A stretch of 12,782 bases of DNA. Origin: Methanosphaera sp. (GTDB taxonomy: Archaea; Methanobacteriota; Methanobacteria; Methanobacteriales; Methanobacteriaceae). The stretch is taken from contig JAJQHG010000114.1 of assembly GCA_021199865.1 (NCBI GenBank), positions 1 to 12,782 on the forward strand, written 5' to 3'. Shown here one piece after another: positions 6,559 to 12,350 of the stretch. Every line of letters begins with the position of its first letter. Within the stretch, counting starts at the first letter, position 1. The notes below the pieces were generated by a model. That model was not told where the DNA came from. It made no database searches and worked only from the letters and a program-made list of their open reading frames with translations. Made by a program: the position numbers and the translations under genes.

Positions 6559-7821
6559 ATGTTATTGGAGTGGAGTAAAATTACTAAAACTATAGAAGAA
6601 ATTAAAGAAAAACTAGATTCTAATGATGCAATAGTCTTAACAGCACAAGAACTAAAAAATAAGATACATGATGGAGAGGATGTCACAATTGATGATGTTG
6701 ATGTTGTAACATGTTCAACATCAGGAGTAATGTCTGGTACAACAGCACTACTTCATATACCTGTCACAGAGCCTGGAGTCTTTAACAAGGCTGAAAAAGT
6801 ATACATTAATGGGGTAGAATCTTATCCTGGTCCATGTCCTAATGAATTACTTGGAAGTATAGATGTAATAGTATATGGTACAAACCATAGTCAAACTATT
6901 GAGAATTATGCTGGTGGATCACTAATTAAGGATTTACTTGACCATAAAGAGGTGGATGTCCAAGTATTTGATACAGAGGGTAATGAGTTTAATAAAACTG
7001 TTACTATAGATGATATTGAAACAGCACGTATTATTGGTACACGTATGGCATTCAAGAATTATAATTCATTTACTAATCCATCAAAAAAGACACAAAAATC
7101 AATATTTAATGCTACACCAATGGAGGGACCATTTAATTCATATTCCTTCTCTGGCTGTGGGGATATAAACCCATTACAGAATGATCCAGAACAGGAAGTA
7201 ATTAATGTTGGAACAAAAGTTTTACTTAATGGTGCAGAGGGTATTATTGTTGGTAATGGTACACGTTCTCAGGCTAGCCCTAATTTATCCATTGTAGCTG
7301 ATATGAAGGATATGGATCCATATTATGTTGGTGGATTTAATACTGGTTTAGGACCAGATGTCTATGACTCTGTGGCTATACCTATACCAGTACTTAATGA
7401 TTCAATACTTAATAATCTTAAAGTATTAAATAAGGATATTACTCTACCAGTTAAGGATATACATGGAAGACATTTACCTATTGATGAGGTTGACTACTCT
7501 ATATGGGATGATGCACAGCTTAGACCAACAGTAGATCCTGATTCATGCTTTAATTGTATACCATGTCTTGCAGAGATATATTGTCCTGTAGGTGCATATA
7601 AGGATCATGCAATTGATGAAAAATTATGTTATGGTTGTGGAAACTGTGTGACAGTATGTCCACGTGGAGTTCCTAGTATGGATATGGGTAGTGTTAAGAT
7701 TACAAGTGATGGTAAGGAACATACTATTCCTGTCACATGTAGACAGTCTGATAAGAAACGTGCAATGGATTTAGGACTTGAACTTAAAAATAGATTACTA
7801 GACAAAACATTTAAATTATAA
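6559..7821 (+). CDS. Methanogenesis marker 16 protein: HcyBio/DUF39-type domain fused to a 2[4Fe-4S] ferredoxin
   Basis: The family is found in methanogens and its reaction is unproven. The larger COG1900 group includes the protein that, with a ferredoxin partner, makes homocysteine from aspartate semialdehyde in Methanosarcina, so a sulfur-transfer role is a reasonable inference. The 420-residue product has a DUF39-like body (about 1-325) with conserved-looking cysteines at C52 (VTCSTSGVMSGT), C93 (YPGPCPNELLG) and C200 (SGCGDINP). A C-terminal ferredoxin follows, with cluster motifs C330-x2-C333-x2-C336-x5-C342-P and C357-x2-C360-x2-C363-x3-C367-P, plus C394. The first motif has a five-residue spacing instead of three. 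No ribosome binding site stands before the ATG at 6559, and no alternative start is better. Confidence 0.85.
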   Translation: MLLEWSKITKTIEEIKEKLDSNDAIVLTAQELKNKIHDGEDVTIDDVDVVTCSTSGVMSGTTALLHIPVTEPGVFNKAEKVYINGVESYPGPCPNELLGSIDVIVYGTNHSQTIENYAGGSLIKDLLDHKEVDVQVFDTEGNEFNKTVTIDDIETARIIGTRMAFKNYNSFTNPSKKTQKSIFNATPMEGPFNSYSFSGCGDINPLQNDPEQEVINVGTKVLLNGAEGIIVGNGTRSQASPNLSIVADMKDMDPYYVGGFNTGLGPDVYDSVAIPIPVLNDSILNNLKVLNKDITLPVKDIHGRHLPIDEVDYSIWDDAQLRPTVDPDSCFNCIPCLAEIYCPVGAYKDHAIDEKLCYGCGNCVTVCPRGVPSMDMGSVKITSDGKEHTIPVTCRQSDKKRAMDLGLELKNRLLDKTFKL

Positions 7822-7867
7822 TTATATCTATTGATAATTAGATTGTGTTTAATTAAATAGTTTATAT

Positions 7868-7912
7868 GATATGATAACTTATAATTGATTATAGTTGATA
7901 TGTTATCATATC
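7868..7912 (+). repeat. 11-base perfect inverted repeat downstream of the marker 16 gene
   Basis: GATATGATAAC (7868-7878) and GTTATCATATC (7902-7912) are exact inverted copies. After one T/T mismatch, three more inner pairs are possible, giving a long hairpin 46 bases after the stop. The T8 tract at 7946-7953 is 34 bases away, too far for a canonical bacterial-type terminator. It might protect the 3' end of the mRNA or act as an operator for the next gene. Confidence 0.6.
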
Positions 7913-7938
7913 CTCATTAACCTTCATACTTATTATCC

Positions 7939-7953
7939 TTAACTCTTTTTTTT
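7939..7953 (+). terminator. T-tract terminator after the marker 16 gene
   Basis: TTAACTCTTTTTTTT ends in a run of eight T (7946-7953), suitable for archaeal U-tract termination. The TTAACTCT block (7939-7946) is the same as that after rpl12 and prefoldin beta. Confidence 0.6.
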
Positions 7954-7959
7954 GGATTA

Positions 7960-7970
7960 TTATATATAAA
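7960..7970 (+). promoter_or_regulatory. TATA box of the HAD hydrolase gene
   Basis: TTATATATAAA is centred about 30 bases before the ATG at 7995, so the mRNA would begin within a few bases of the start codon. The absence of a ribosome binding site agrees with a leaderless transcript. Confidence 0.5.
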
Positions 7971-7994
7971 TTAAGATTATAAATATAATATTAT

Positions 7995-8675
7995 ATGATT
8001 AAATCAGTATTTTTTGACATGGATGATACAATATATGATACCTCTGGTTTTGCTGCTATTGCACGTAGAGCTGCTGTTAAGTCAATGGTACATAATGGAT
8101 TAAAGTGTGATGAGGATACAGGCTATGAGCATCTCATGGAGATAGTTAAAGAGAAGGGATCTAACTATGATAAACATTTTAATTTATTAACCAAGGAGTT
8201 TAATGGAGAGGAAGATCCACTAATAATAGTTAATGGTATCATTACTTATCATAATACTAAGTTTGCTATGCTAAAATTAGAACCCGAGTCATTCTCAATT
8301 CTTTTATATCTTAAAAGTAAGGGTTATAAGGTTGGATTAATAACTAATGGTAAAGAAGTAAAGCAATGGGAAAAATTAGTGCGTCTAGGAGTTTATCCAT
8401 TCTTTGATGATGTTGTAACATCAGAACGTGTTGGTGTAGAAAAACCTGATCCTCAGATATTTAAGATAGCTATGGGTCGATTAAATGTTAGTGCTGGTAC
8501 ATCTGTCATGGTAGGTAATAATTTTGATGTTGATATCATGGGTGCATGTAACTGTGGTATGCGTAGTATGCTAATTAATTCTGAGATCACACCTGAACAG
8601 CAGGAATTACTTGATGAAAAGGGTTATAGTGTTGAAGTTCTAGATTCACTTATTGATTTAATGAAGATATTATAA
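7995..8675 (+). CDS. HAD-superfamily hydrolase (subfamily IA phosphatase-like)
   Basis: Probable cytoplasmic phosphatase of unknown substrate. The 226-residue product has every HAD signature. Motif I is FFDMDDT (D8 nucleophile, D10 acid/base, T12), motif II LITNG (T117, N118), motif III lysine K150 (VGVEKPDP), and motif IV MVGNNFDVDIMGA (D178, D180). The helical cap lies between motifs I and II (about 15-100), as in subfamily IA. It resembles the archaeal TIGR02253-like group, but the sequence does not reveal the substrate; a general sugar-phosphate or phosphoglycolate-type phosphatase is possible. There is no ribosome binding site, and the TATA box close by suggests a leaderless message. It appears monocistronic or loosely linked to the following small membrane protein gene. 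Confidence 0.85.
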   Translation: MIKSVFFDMDDTIYDTSGFAAIARRAAVKSMVHNGLKCDEDTGYEHLMEIVKEKGSNYDKHFNLLTKEFNGEEDPLIIVNGIITYHNTKFAMLKLEPESFSILLYLKSKGYKVGLITNGKEVKQWEKLVRLGVYPFFDDVVTSERVGVEKPDPQIFKIAMGRLNVSAGTSVMVGNNFDVDIMGACNCGMRSMLINSEITPEQQELLDEKGYSVEVLDSLIDLMKIL

Positions 8676-8720
8676 TTATTAAAAAATTGTATATAATAAG
8701 ATTAACATATTATAATATAC

Positions 8721-8730
8721 TTTATATATA
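8721..8730 (+). promoter_or_regulatory. Possible TATA box of the small membrane protein gene
   Basis: TTTATATATA is centred about 35 bases before the ATG at 8761 and would give a very short leader that just includes the GGAGGT at 8750-8755. A further candidate at about 8709-8718 would give a longer leader. Confidence 0.4.
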
Positions 8731-8760
8731 TAAAAGGGAATTATAATTTGGAGGTTTAAT

Positions 8761-8937
8761 ATGGTAGAGTTTTTAGTTTTATATTCAGAGATTATTCCAA
8801 CAGCATGTGTTCTTTTAGCACTGTTCTTTTTGATTACTGGAATACTTGATGATCGAAAAACCTATACTTATGTTGGTATTGTTTTATTCTTTTTATCGGT
8901 TTTACTTCCATTTGTAATGCTGAAAATGGTTTTATAA
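8761..8937 (+). CDS. Small two-helix membrane protein of unknown function
   Basis: Not recognised as a named family. The ATG at 8761 is preceded by a textbook ribosome binding site, GGAGGTTT (8750-8757), the strongest in this part of the window. The frame runs 58 codons to TAA at 8935-8937. The product has two hydrophobic helices, about residues 12-28 (IPTACVLLALFFLITGI) and 38-56 (VGIVLFFLSVLLPFVMLKM). They are joined by a short charged loop, DDRKTYTY, so a helical hairpin in the membrane is predicted. There are no catalytic motifs. It lies 85 bases after the HAD gene and its last six bases overlap the end of the convergent kinase gene. The ribosome binding site, clean frame and two well-spaced helices argue that it is real. 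Confidence 0.75.
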   Translation: MVEFLVLYSEIIPTACVLLALFFLITGILDDRKTYTYVGIVLFFLSVLLPFVMLKMVL

Positions 8938-9828
8938 TAATCTCTTCAATTCTTCTTCCACTTCTTTTTTATTTATTTCTAGTTTACCTTTACATTCTAG
9001 TTTCTTCTTTGCACAAATTGATGCATATACTCCCGCAGTATGTTTAGATTTTGTTTCTTGTATTTTACTAATATATGCTCCAATATATGTATCACCAAGA
9101 CCTGTTGGATCAACATAGTTATCAGTACTTACAGCAGGTATTCTTATTAGGCTTGTTTTTGTATAGATGTCAGATCCATCAATAGATTTAGTTATTATAA
9201 TAGTGTTTAGGTTGTATTCATTTATTAGTCCAATTATCCATTCAGTATTGATCTCATTAAGATCAAATGCTTTTATTGCCTCCTCATTATCCATTATTAT
9301 AATATCACTATATTCAAGGTAGTCCTCATAGTTGTCCCATTGAGTGTAGGCTATGTTATCATTGTTGTCTGTTGTTCTAATATATCCCTGTGCTAGTATT
9401 ATGGTCTTTAGATTCTGTTTTTTGAGGTATTCTATTGTTTCTAGTGGTATATCATGCTTACTTAGTGGTGCAAGTATAACGTATTCATATTCTTCTAGAT
9501 CTATGTCTAGTTTAGTTATTTTATCTGGTGTTATAGAATTTTCTGGAAGTGATGCTCTCTGTTGACGAGTTGTTTTATCTGTGTATGTATTAGTGTATTC
9601 CATTGTTTTTTCATAGTCTATGATTTTTATCTCAGTGTTGTTCTTTATCTGTGATAATAATTCATGGTCATCTTTTCCTATTGAAATTATTGATGTTGAG
9701 TATTCATTTAATTGACTTAATATGTTTGTTATGTAATATACTGATCCACCAATTTGATTATATGAATCACTAGGTGTAATTATAACATCTTTTGTAACTG
9801 GGCCTATAACAAGTATCTTTTTTTTCAT
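8932..9828 (-). CDS. PfkB-family (ribokinase-type) carbohydrate/nucleoside kinase
   Basis: ATP-dependent kinase of the ribokinase fold; the substrate cannot be read from the sequence (sugar, sugar phosphate or nucleoside). The 298-residue product starts MKKKILVIGPVTKDVI, has the substrate-site glycine pair in QIGGSVYYITNIL (residues 25-37), and carries the second PfkB signature DPTGLGDTYIGAYIS (240-254). There G243-L-G245-D246 forms the anion hole and catalytic base; the usual GAGD is GLGD here. It is shorter than many ribokinases and the middle region is divergent. GGTGAA at 9833-9838 (on this strand) is the ribosome binding site. It follows the HisA-like gene by 15 bases, so they are co-transcribed and probably share a pathway. 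Its 3' end overlaps the convergent membrane protein gene. Confidence 0.85.
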   Translation of the reverse strand: MKKKILVIGPVTKDVIITPSDSYNQIGGSVYYITNILSQLNEYSTSIISIGKDDHELLSQIKNNTEIKIIDYEKTMEYTNTYTDKTTRQQRASLPENSITPDKITKLDIDLEEYEYVILAPLSKHDIPLETIEYLKKQNLKTIILAQGYIRTTDNNDNIAYTQWDNYEDYLEYSDIIIMDNEEAIKAFDLNEINTEWIIGLINEYNLNTIIITKSIDGSDIYTKTSLIRIPAVSTDNYVDPTGLGDTYIGAYISKIQETKSKHTAGVYASICAKKKLECKGKLEINKKEVEEELKRLL

Positions 9829-9843
9829 AAATTCACCATCATT

Positions 9844-10527
9844 TTATAATTTGTTTTCTAGTTTTCCTTCATGTAGTATTGTACCAATAAGAAAATTATC
9901 TATATTGTCTCTTTTGTAGTCTGATATTGATTCATTAGTTATTCCACCAGCTATGTAGTGTGGAGTATGAGGTGTCTTTTCTATTATCTTGTATAATAAT
10001 TCATTGTTATCTTGTTGTTTTGTTCCAACTTGACTAATATTTAATATTATTATGGCTCTTGGTTTGTAGATATTAATTAATGAAATTATATCATCCAGCT
10101 TAATCTCATTATTTGCTATTAGAAGTTGATTATTCTTAATATCTATACTGATAACTATACGTTTAGATGGTGTTTTCTTTAATATTTGCTTAACACTATC
10201 CATACTTTTCATTGTTTCTGTAGCTAATATATAGTAGGAGCAAATATTTTCATCATATTCTATATCACTAATTGTGGATATACCATTATCAAGTACTACA
10301 GGTATAACACTATTAATCTGTGATATAATATCAGAGTTATCACCCACTTTTTCTATACGATCAAGATCAGCAACATATAATGCTCTAGCACCATCCTCTC
10401 TAAGATTATGTGCAACATCTAGGGGACAATCTCCATAAACACTCTCAAGATGAGTGTATGTAGAGCGATTTCCACTCTTTCCACTAACACAGTCACCATT
10501 CATTAAGTCAATAACAGGTATTATCAT
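9844..10527 (-). CDS. HisA-related (COG1411-type) TIM-barrel protein
   Basis: Relative of phosphoribosyl-formimino-AICAR ribotide isomerase, probably not the histidine enzyme itself. The 227-residue product has the barrel start IIPVIDLMNGDCVSGKSGNR, where the GKSGNRSTY segment replaces the usual HisA substrate loop. It keeps VADLDRIE (52-59), the two positions equivalent to the HisA catalytic aspartates (D7 and D129, in SIDIKN), and the phosphate-binding turns IAGGITN (192-198) and FLIGTILHEGKL (212-223). The sixth-strand loop reads LNISQVGTKQQDN in place of the HisA-like D-x-x-x-DGT pattern, so the reaction may differ. It begins two bases after the DUF3194 stop and is followed by the PfkB kinase, giving a tight three-gene operon. 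Phosphorylated sugar or ribotide chemistry is a fair inference; the precise role is unknown. Confidence 0.78.
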   Translation of the reverse strand: MIIPVIDLMNGDCVSGKSGNRSTYTHLESVYGDCPLDVAHNLREDGARALYVADLDRIEKVGDNSDIISQINSVIPVVLDNGISTISDIEYDENICSYYILATETMKSMDSVKQILKKTPSKRIVISIDIKNNQLLIANNEIKLDDIISLINIYKPRAIIILNISQVGTKQQDNNELLYKIIEKTPHTPHYIAGGITNESISDYKRDNIDNFLIGTILHEGKLENKL

Positions 10528-10529
10528 AT

Positions 10530-10805
10530 TTATCTAAGACTCTTGTTTCTATTATCAATATACTCATCAACAGCTTCTAAACTTTTATCAACAGCAGTTT
10601 GTGATAAATCCTCAGGTAACTGGATATCACTATCTAAATCTATACTTATATCCAAGTCAAATCCTTCATCAAGACTCTCAAGATCTATTGTTATAGTAAT
10701 ATCCTCAAATGTCTTCTTACTAACCTTACCTAGTATATATTTTTCACATGTAGTGTATGCTATATCTATTACTTGTTCTACTTCTTCATCAGTTAATTTA
10801 ATCAT
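10530..10805 (-). CDS. DUF3194-like small archaeal protein
   Basis: The 91-residue acidic protein resembles, from memory, the DUF3194 family, archaeal proteins without known function. It has an N-terminal helix (LTDEEVEQVIDIAYTTCEKYILGKV), a predicted pair of beta strands rich in alternating acidic and hydrophobic residues (ITITIDLESLDEGFDLDISIDLDSD, about 36-60), and a C-terminal helix (QTAVDKSLEAVDEYIDNRN). In Methanobacteriales-type genomes it tends to sit beside prefoldin beta, as here. It precedes the HisA-like gene by two bases. No strong ribosome binding site precedes the ATG (GAGATGAA nearby). A link to folding or to the downstream pathway is possible but unsupported by motifs. Confidence 0.6.
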   Translation of the reverse strand: MIKLTDEEVEQVIDIAYTTCEKYILGKVSKKTFEDITITIDLESLDEGFDLDISIDLDSDIQLPEDLSQTAVDKSLEAVDEYIDNRNKSLR

Positions 10806-10828
10806 GGTAATTCATCTCTAAATATGGT

Positions 10829-10838
10829 ATTAAATAAT
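10829..10838 (-). promoter_or_regulatory. Possible TATA box for the DUF3194-HisA-PfkB operon
   Basis: On the minus strand TTATTTAAT lies about 28 bases before the DUF3194 start, after the prefoldin 3'-end motif. This fits an independent, nearly leaderless operon, but the match to the TATA consensus is weak. Confidence 0.3.
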
Positions 10839-10863
10839 TAATTAAAATAGTATTCTTTTTAGT

Positions 10864-10883
10864 GGGAGGTTAGAAAGAGTTAA
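10864..10883 (-). terminator. Pyrimidine-rich 3'-end motif after prefoldin beta
   Basis: Reading the minus strand, TTAACTCT (10883-10876), TTC and TAACCTCCC (10872-10864) follow the prefoldin stop. Order, spacing and sequence closely match the composite element after rpl12, so this is probably where the brix-pcc1-prefoldin transcript ends. Confidence 0.5.
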
Positions 10884-10903
10884 TAGAAGATTAATCTTCT
10901 ATT
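10882..10903. repeat. 22-base perfect palindrome over the prefoldin beta stop codon
   Basis: The core AGAAGATTAATCTTCT (10885-10900) is self-complementary and extends three more bases on each side to 10882-10903. It contains the TAG stop of prefoldin beta and abuts the TTAACTCT motif, so it may be an RNA hairpin within the 3'-end signal. Confidence 0.6.
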
Positions 10904-11252
10904 GTTGTTGTTGCATCTGGTTCATAGCTACTTGTAGACTACTTTGTAACTCTTCAAGCTTGGATGTAACACGTTTTTCCTGTTTTTCCATAGTCTTTTG
11001 TCTAATCTCTAATGTCTCTATAGAATCTTTTAATGATTCCTCAGAATCTGCCTTAGTAGTCTTAATTAATAATGGACCAGCAGTTTTATATACTTCTCCA
11101 TCATCAGCTGTCTTTGATAGCTCATCAAGAGCCTTCTTTGCCTCATTAATTTGTAGAGTTATTTGCTGTTTTTGCATAGCAATATTTTGTGCTTGTTGTT
11201 GTGTTGCTTGGAACTGATTTAATTGTTCTTGGATATTTTGTTGATTCTCCAT
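10899..11252 (-). CDS. pfdB: Prefoldin subunit beta
   Basis: Part of the hexameric jellyfish-shaped chaperone (two alpha, four beta) that holds unfolded proteins and passes them to the thermosome. The 117-residue product has the standard length and layout. A long N-terminal coiled-coil helix (about 1-48, rich in Q and with a regular heptad such as LNQFQATQQQAQNIAMQKQQI) is followed by a beta hairpin region with GEVYKTAGPLLIKT (51-65). A second coiled-coil helix (about 72-113) ends in a glutamine-rich tail. An AGGTGAT ribosome binding site at 11262-11256 fixes the start. It is the last gene of the exosome-superoperon remnant here, after Pcc1; the 86-base gap between them shows no other gene. 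Confidence 0.93.
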   Translation of the reverse strand: MENQQNIQEQLNQFQATQQQAQNIAMQKQQITLQINEAKKALDELSKTADDGEVYKTAGPLLIKTTKADSEESLKDSIETLEIRQKTMEKQEKRVTSKLEELQSSLQVAMNQMQQQQ

Positions 11253-11338
11253 TTTATCACCTATATTTTTTTAATAAAGTATGTTATTATAATTCAAAAT
11301 TTTCTAGTAATATAACTATATTTGTATTAAGTATAATA

Positions 11339-11605
11339 TTATATTTTTAATATCTCCATAGATAGATTAATCCACCTAATATATGAATTAATTGATGCAC
11401 GTAGTGACACAGTATCCTTAGAATAAATAGTAATAACTATCCTATTATCAATAACATTAATACTACTTGTTGATCGATCATTATGACTAAATTCTACCTC
11501 TGGCTTTAGAGAGTTATAAATAATCTGGGCATCCTTAGAATCATCTAATTCTACTTCAAATATTGTTTCAATATTCTTTAGTATACTATTAGTCATATTA
11601 ATCAT
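11339..11605 (-). CDS. pcc1: KEOPS complex subunit Pcc1
   Basis: Small dimerisation subunit of KEOPS, the complex that makes the universal t6A37 modification on tRNAs reading ANN codons; Pcc1 bridges to Kae1. The 88-residue product matches the family in length and order: an N-terminal strand (ETIFEVELDD), a helix (SKDAQIIYNSLKPE), central strands (TSSINVIDNRIVITIYSKD), and a C-terminal helix with SLRASINSYIRWINLSMEIL, the typical Pcc1 ending (DTVSLRAxxNSxLRW). The ATG at 11605 overlaps the brix stop codon by four bases (ATGA), implying coupling; an in-frame ATG at 11596 is possible but loses this arrangement. There is no recognisable ribosome binding site. Confidence 0.85.
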   Translation of the reverse strand: MINMTNSILKNIETIFEVELDDSKDAQIIYNSLKPEVEFSHNDRSTSSINVIDNRIVITIYSKDTVSLRASINSYIRWINLSMEILKI

Positions 11606-12132
11606 TCTTTGTAAGTTATATTATATCCTTTAATATATAATTTAACATTTAGTATATTCTCGTTTTTGTCAATAAAATTAACCATACCAATATTATTATT
11701 CTCAGTATAATCTTTAATTACTACACAACTAGATTTAATCTTTTCATCTGGTTTAAACTCATCAAAGTATTCATTAAACTTAGATAATTCACTGGACTTA
11801 TTAATAATAGTAATATCTGAATCTATGTTAACATGCACCTTCTCTTTTGGTAGAGATGCATTACAATAAATTTCACAAATAGCATCATCCATGTTAGTAT
11901 TTATATCATAAATTTTTATACTACTAGGATTTCCCTTAGTCTCTGTTATAACAAGCAGATAATTATAATTATCCTGTTGTGCCTTTGTTATAATCTTATT
12001 AAAACTAGTTTTTCCTCTATTAACATAAGTAATACTAAAAAAGTGTTTAATAAATTGAGCTAGTTGCCTAGTTTTCTGTGATGGTTTTCTACTAGTTGTT
12101 ATAAGTAGATTAGAGTCAATTTTAAATAACAT
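11602..12132 (-). CDS. Brix domain ribosome biogenesis protein (IMP4-like)
   Basis: Archaeal single-domain Brix protein, related to eukaryotic Imp4/Rpf factors that bind pre-rRNA during ribosome assembly. The 176-residue product begins LLITTSRKPSQKTRQLAQFIKHFF, the hallmark of the archaeal family, then YVNRGKTSFNKIITKA (36-51) and alternating strand-rich segments with LLVITETKGNPSSIKIYDI. The C terminus is divergent and rich in N and K, as expected from base composition. Its position after L37Ae and RpoP and before Pcc1 and prefoldin beta follows the archaeal exosome superoperon. A TATA box about 23 bases before the ATG suggests a leaderless transcript; the stop overlaps pcc1 by four bases. 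Confidence 0.88.
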   Translation of the reverse strand: MLFKIDSNLLITTSRKPSQKTRQLAQFIKHFFSITYVNRGKTSFNKIITKAQQDNYNYLLVITETKGNPSSIKIYDINTNMDDAICEIYCNASLPKEKVHVNIDSDITIINKSSELSKFNEYFDEFKPDEKIKSSCVVIKDYTENNNIGMVNFIDKNENILNVKLYIKGYNITYKE

Positions 12133-12150
12133 AGTATCGTTTCTAAAATT

Positions 12151-12158
12151 TATATAAA
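12151..12158 (-). promoter_or_regulatory. TATA box of brix, predicting a leaderless mRNA
   Basis: On the minus strand TTTTTATATAAATT contains TTTATATA (12158-12151), centred about 23 bases before the brix ATG at 12132. Transcription would begin at the start codon, which agrees with the lack of any ribosome binding site. Confidence 0.55.
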
Positions 12159-12180
12159 AATAGTAATTTAAAATAGTTAC

Positions 12181-12202
12181 ATAAAGGGATTAAACCCTTT
12201 AT
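12181..12202. repeat. 8-base perfect hairpin between rpoP and brix
   Basis: ATAAAGGG (12181-12188) and CCCTTTAT (12195-12202) are perfect inverted copies around a six-base loop. On the transcribed minus strand the T7 tract comes before the hairpin, the opposite order to a bacterial terminator. It may be a 3'-end stem for the rpoP mRNA or an operator upstream of the brix promoter. Confidence 0.55.
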
Positions 12203-12209
12203 AAAAAAA
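12203..12209 (-). terminator. T-tract terminator after rpoP
   Basis: On the minus strand TTTTAACTTTTTTT ends in T7, ten bases after the rpoP stop, a plausible archaeal U-tract terminator. It partly resembles the TTAACTCT block seen at other gene ends. Confidence 0.5.
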
Positions 12210-12218
12210 GTTAAAATA

Positions 12219-12350
12219 TTATCGAGCTTTAACAGTACGTTTAACTACTGGGACTTCCTTGAATAATATTCTGTATCTGCATTTAGGACATTTAGACTCA
12301 GAGTATTTTTTTATATCAACAGTCTGTCCACAATGAATACATTTATACAT
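12219..12350 (-). CDS. rpoP: DNA-directed RNA polymerase subunit P (Rpb12/RPC10-like)
   Basis: Small zinc-binding subunit of archaeal RNA polymerase that helps assemble the core. The 43-residue product begins MYKCIHCGQTV, has CPKC after a 13-residue gap, and closes with basic RYRILFKEVPVVKRTVKAR. The zinc ligands are C4, C7, C21 and C24, the exact RpoP spacing, and the length is typical. It starts directly after the rpl37Ae stop codon (TAA then ATG). Its ribosome binding site GGAGGAG lies in the last codons of rpl37Ae, which fixes the start and shows that the two genes are translated from one mRNA. Confidence 0.95.
   Translation of the reverse strand: MYKCIHCGQTVDIKKYSESKCPKCRYRILFKEVPVVKRTVKAR

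Noticed and set aside
10543..11217. Plus-strand frames opposite DUF3194 and prefoldin beta
   Set aside because: The minus-strand genes have family matches and operon context; the plus frames have no recognisable domains.
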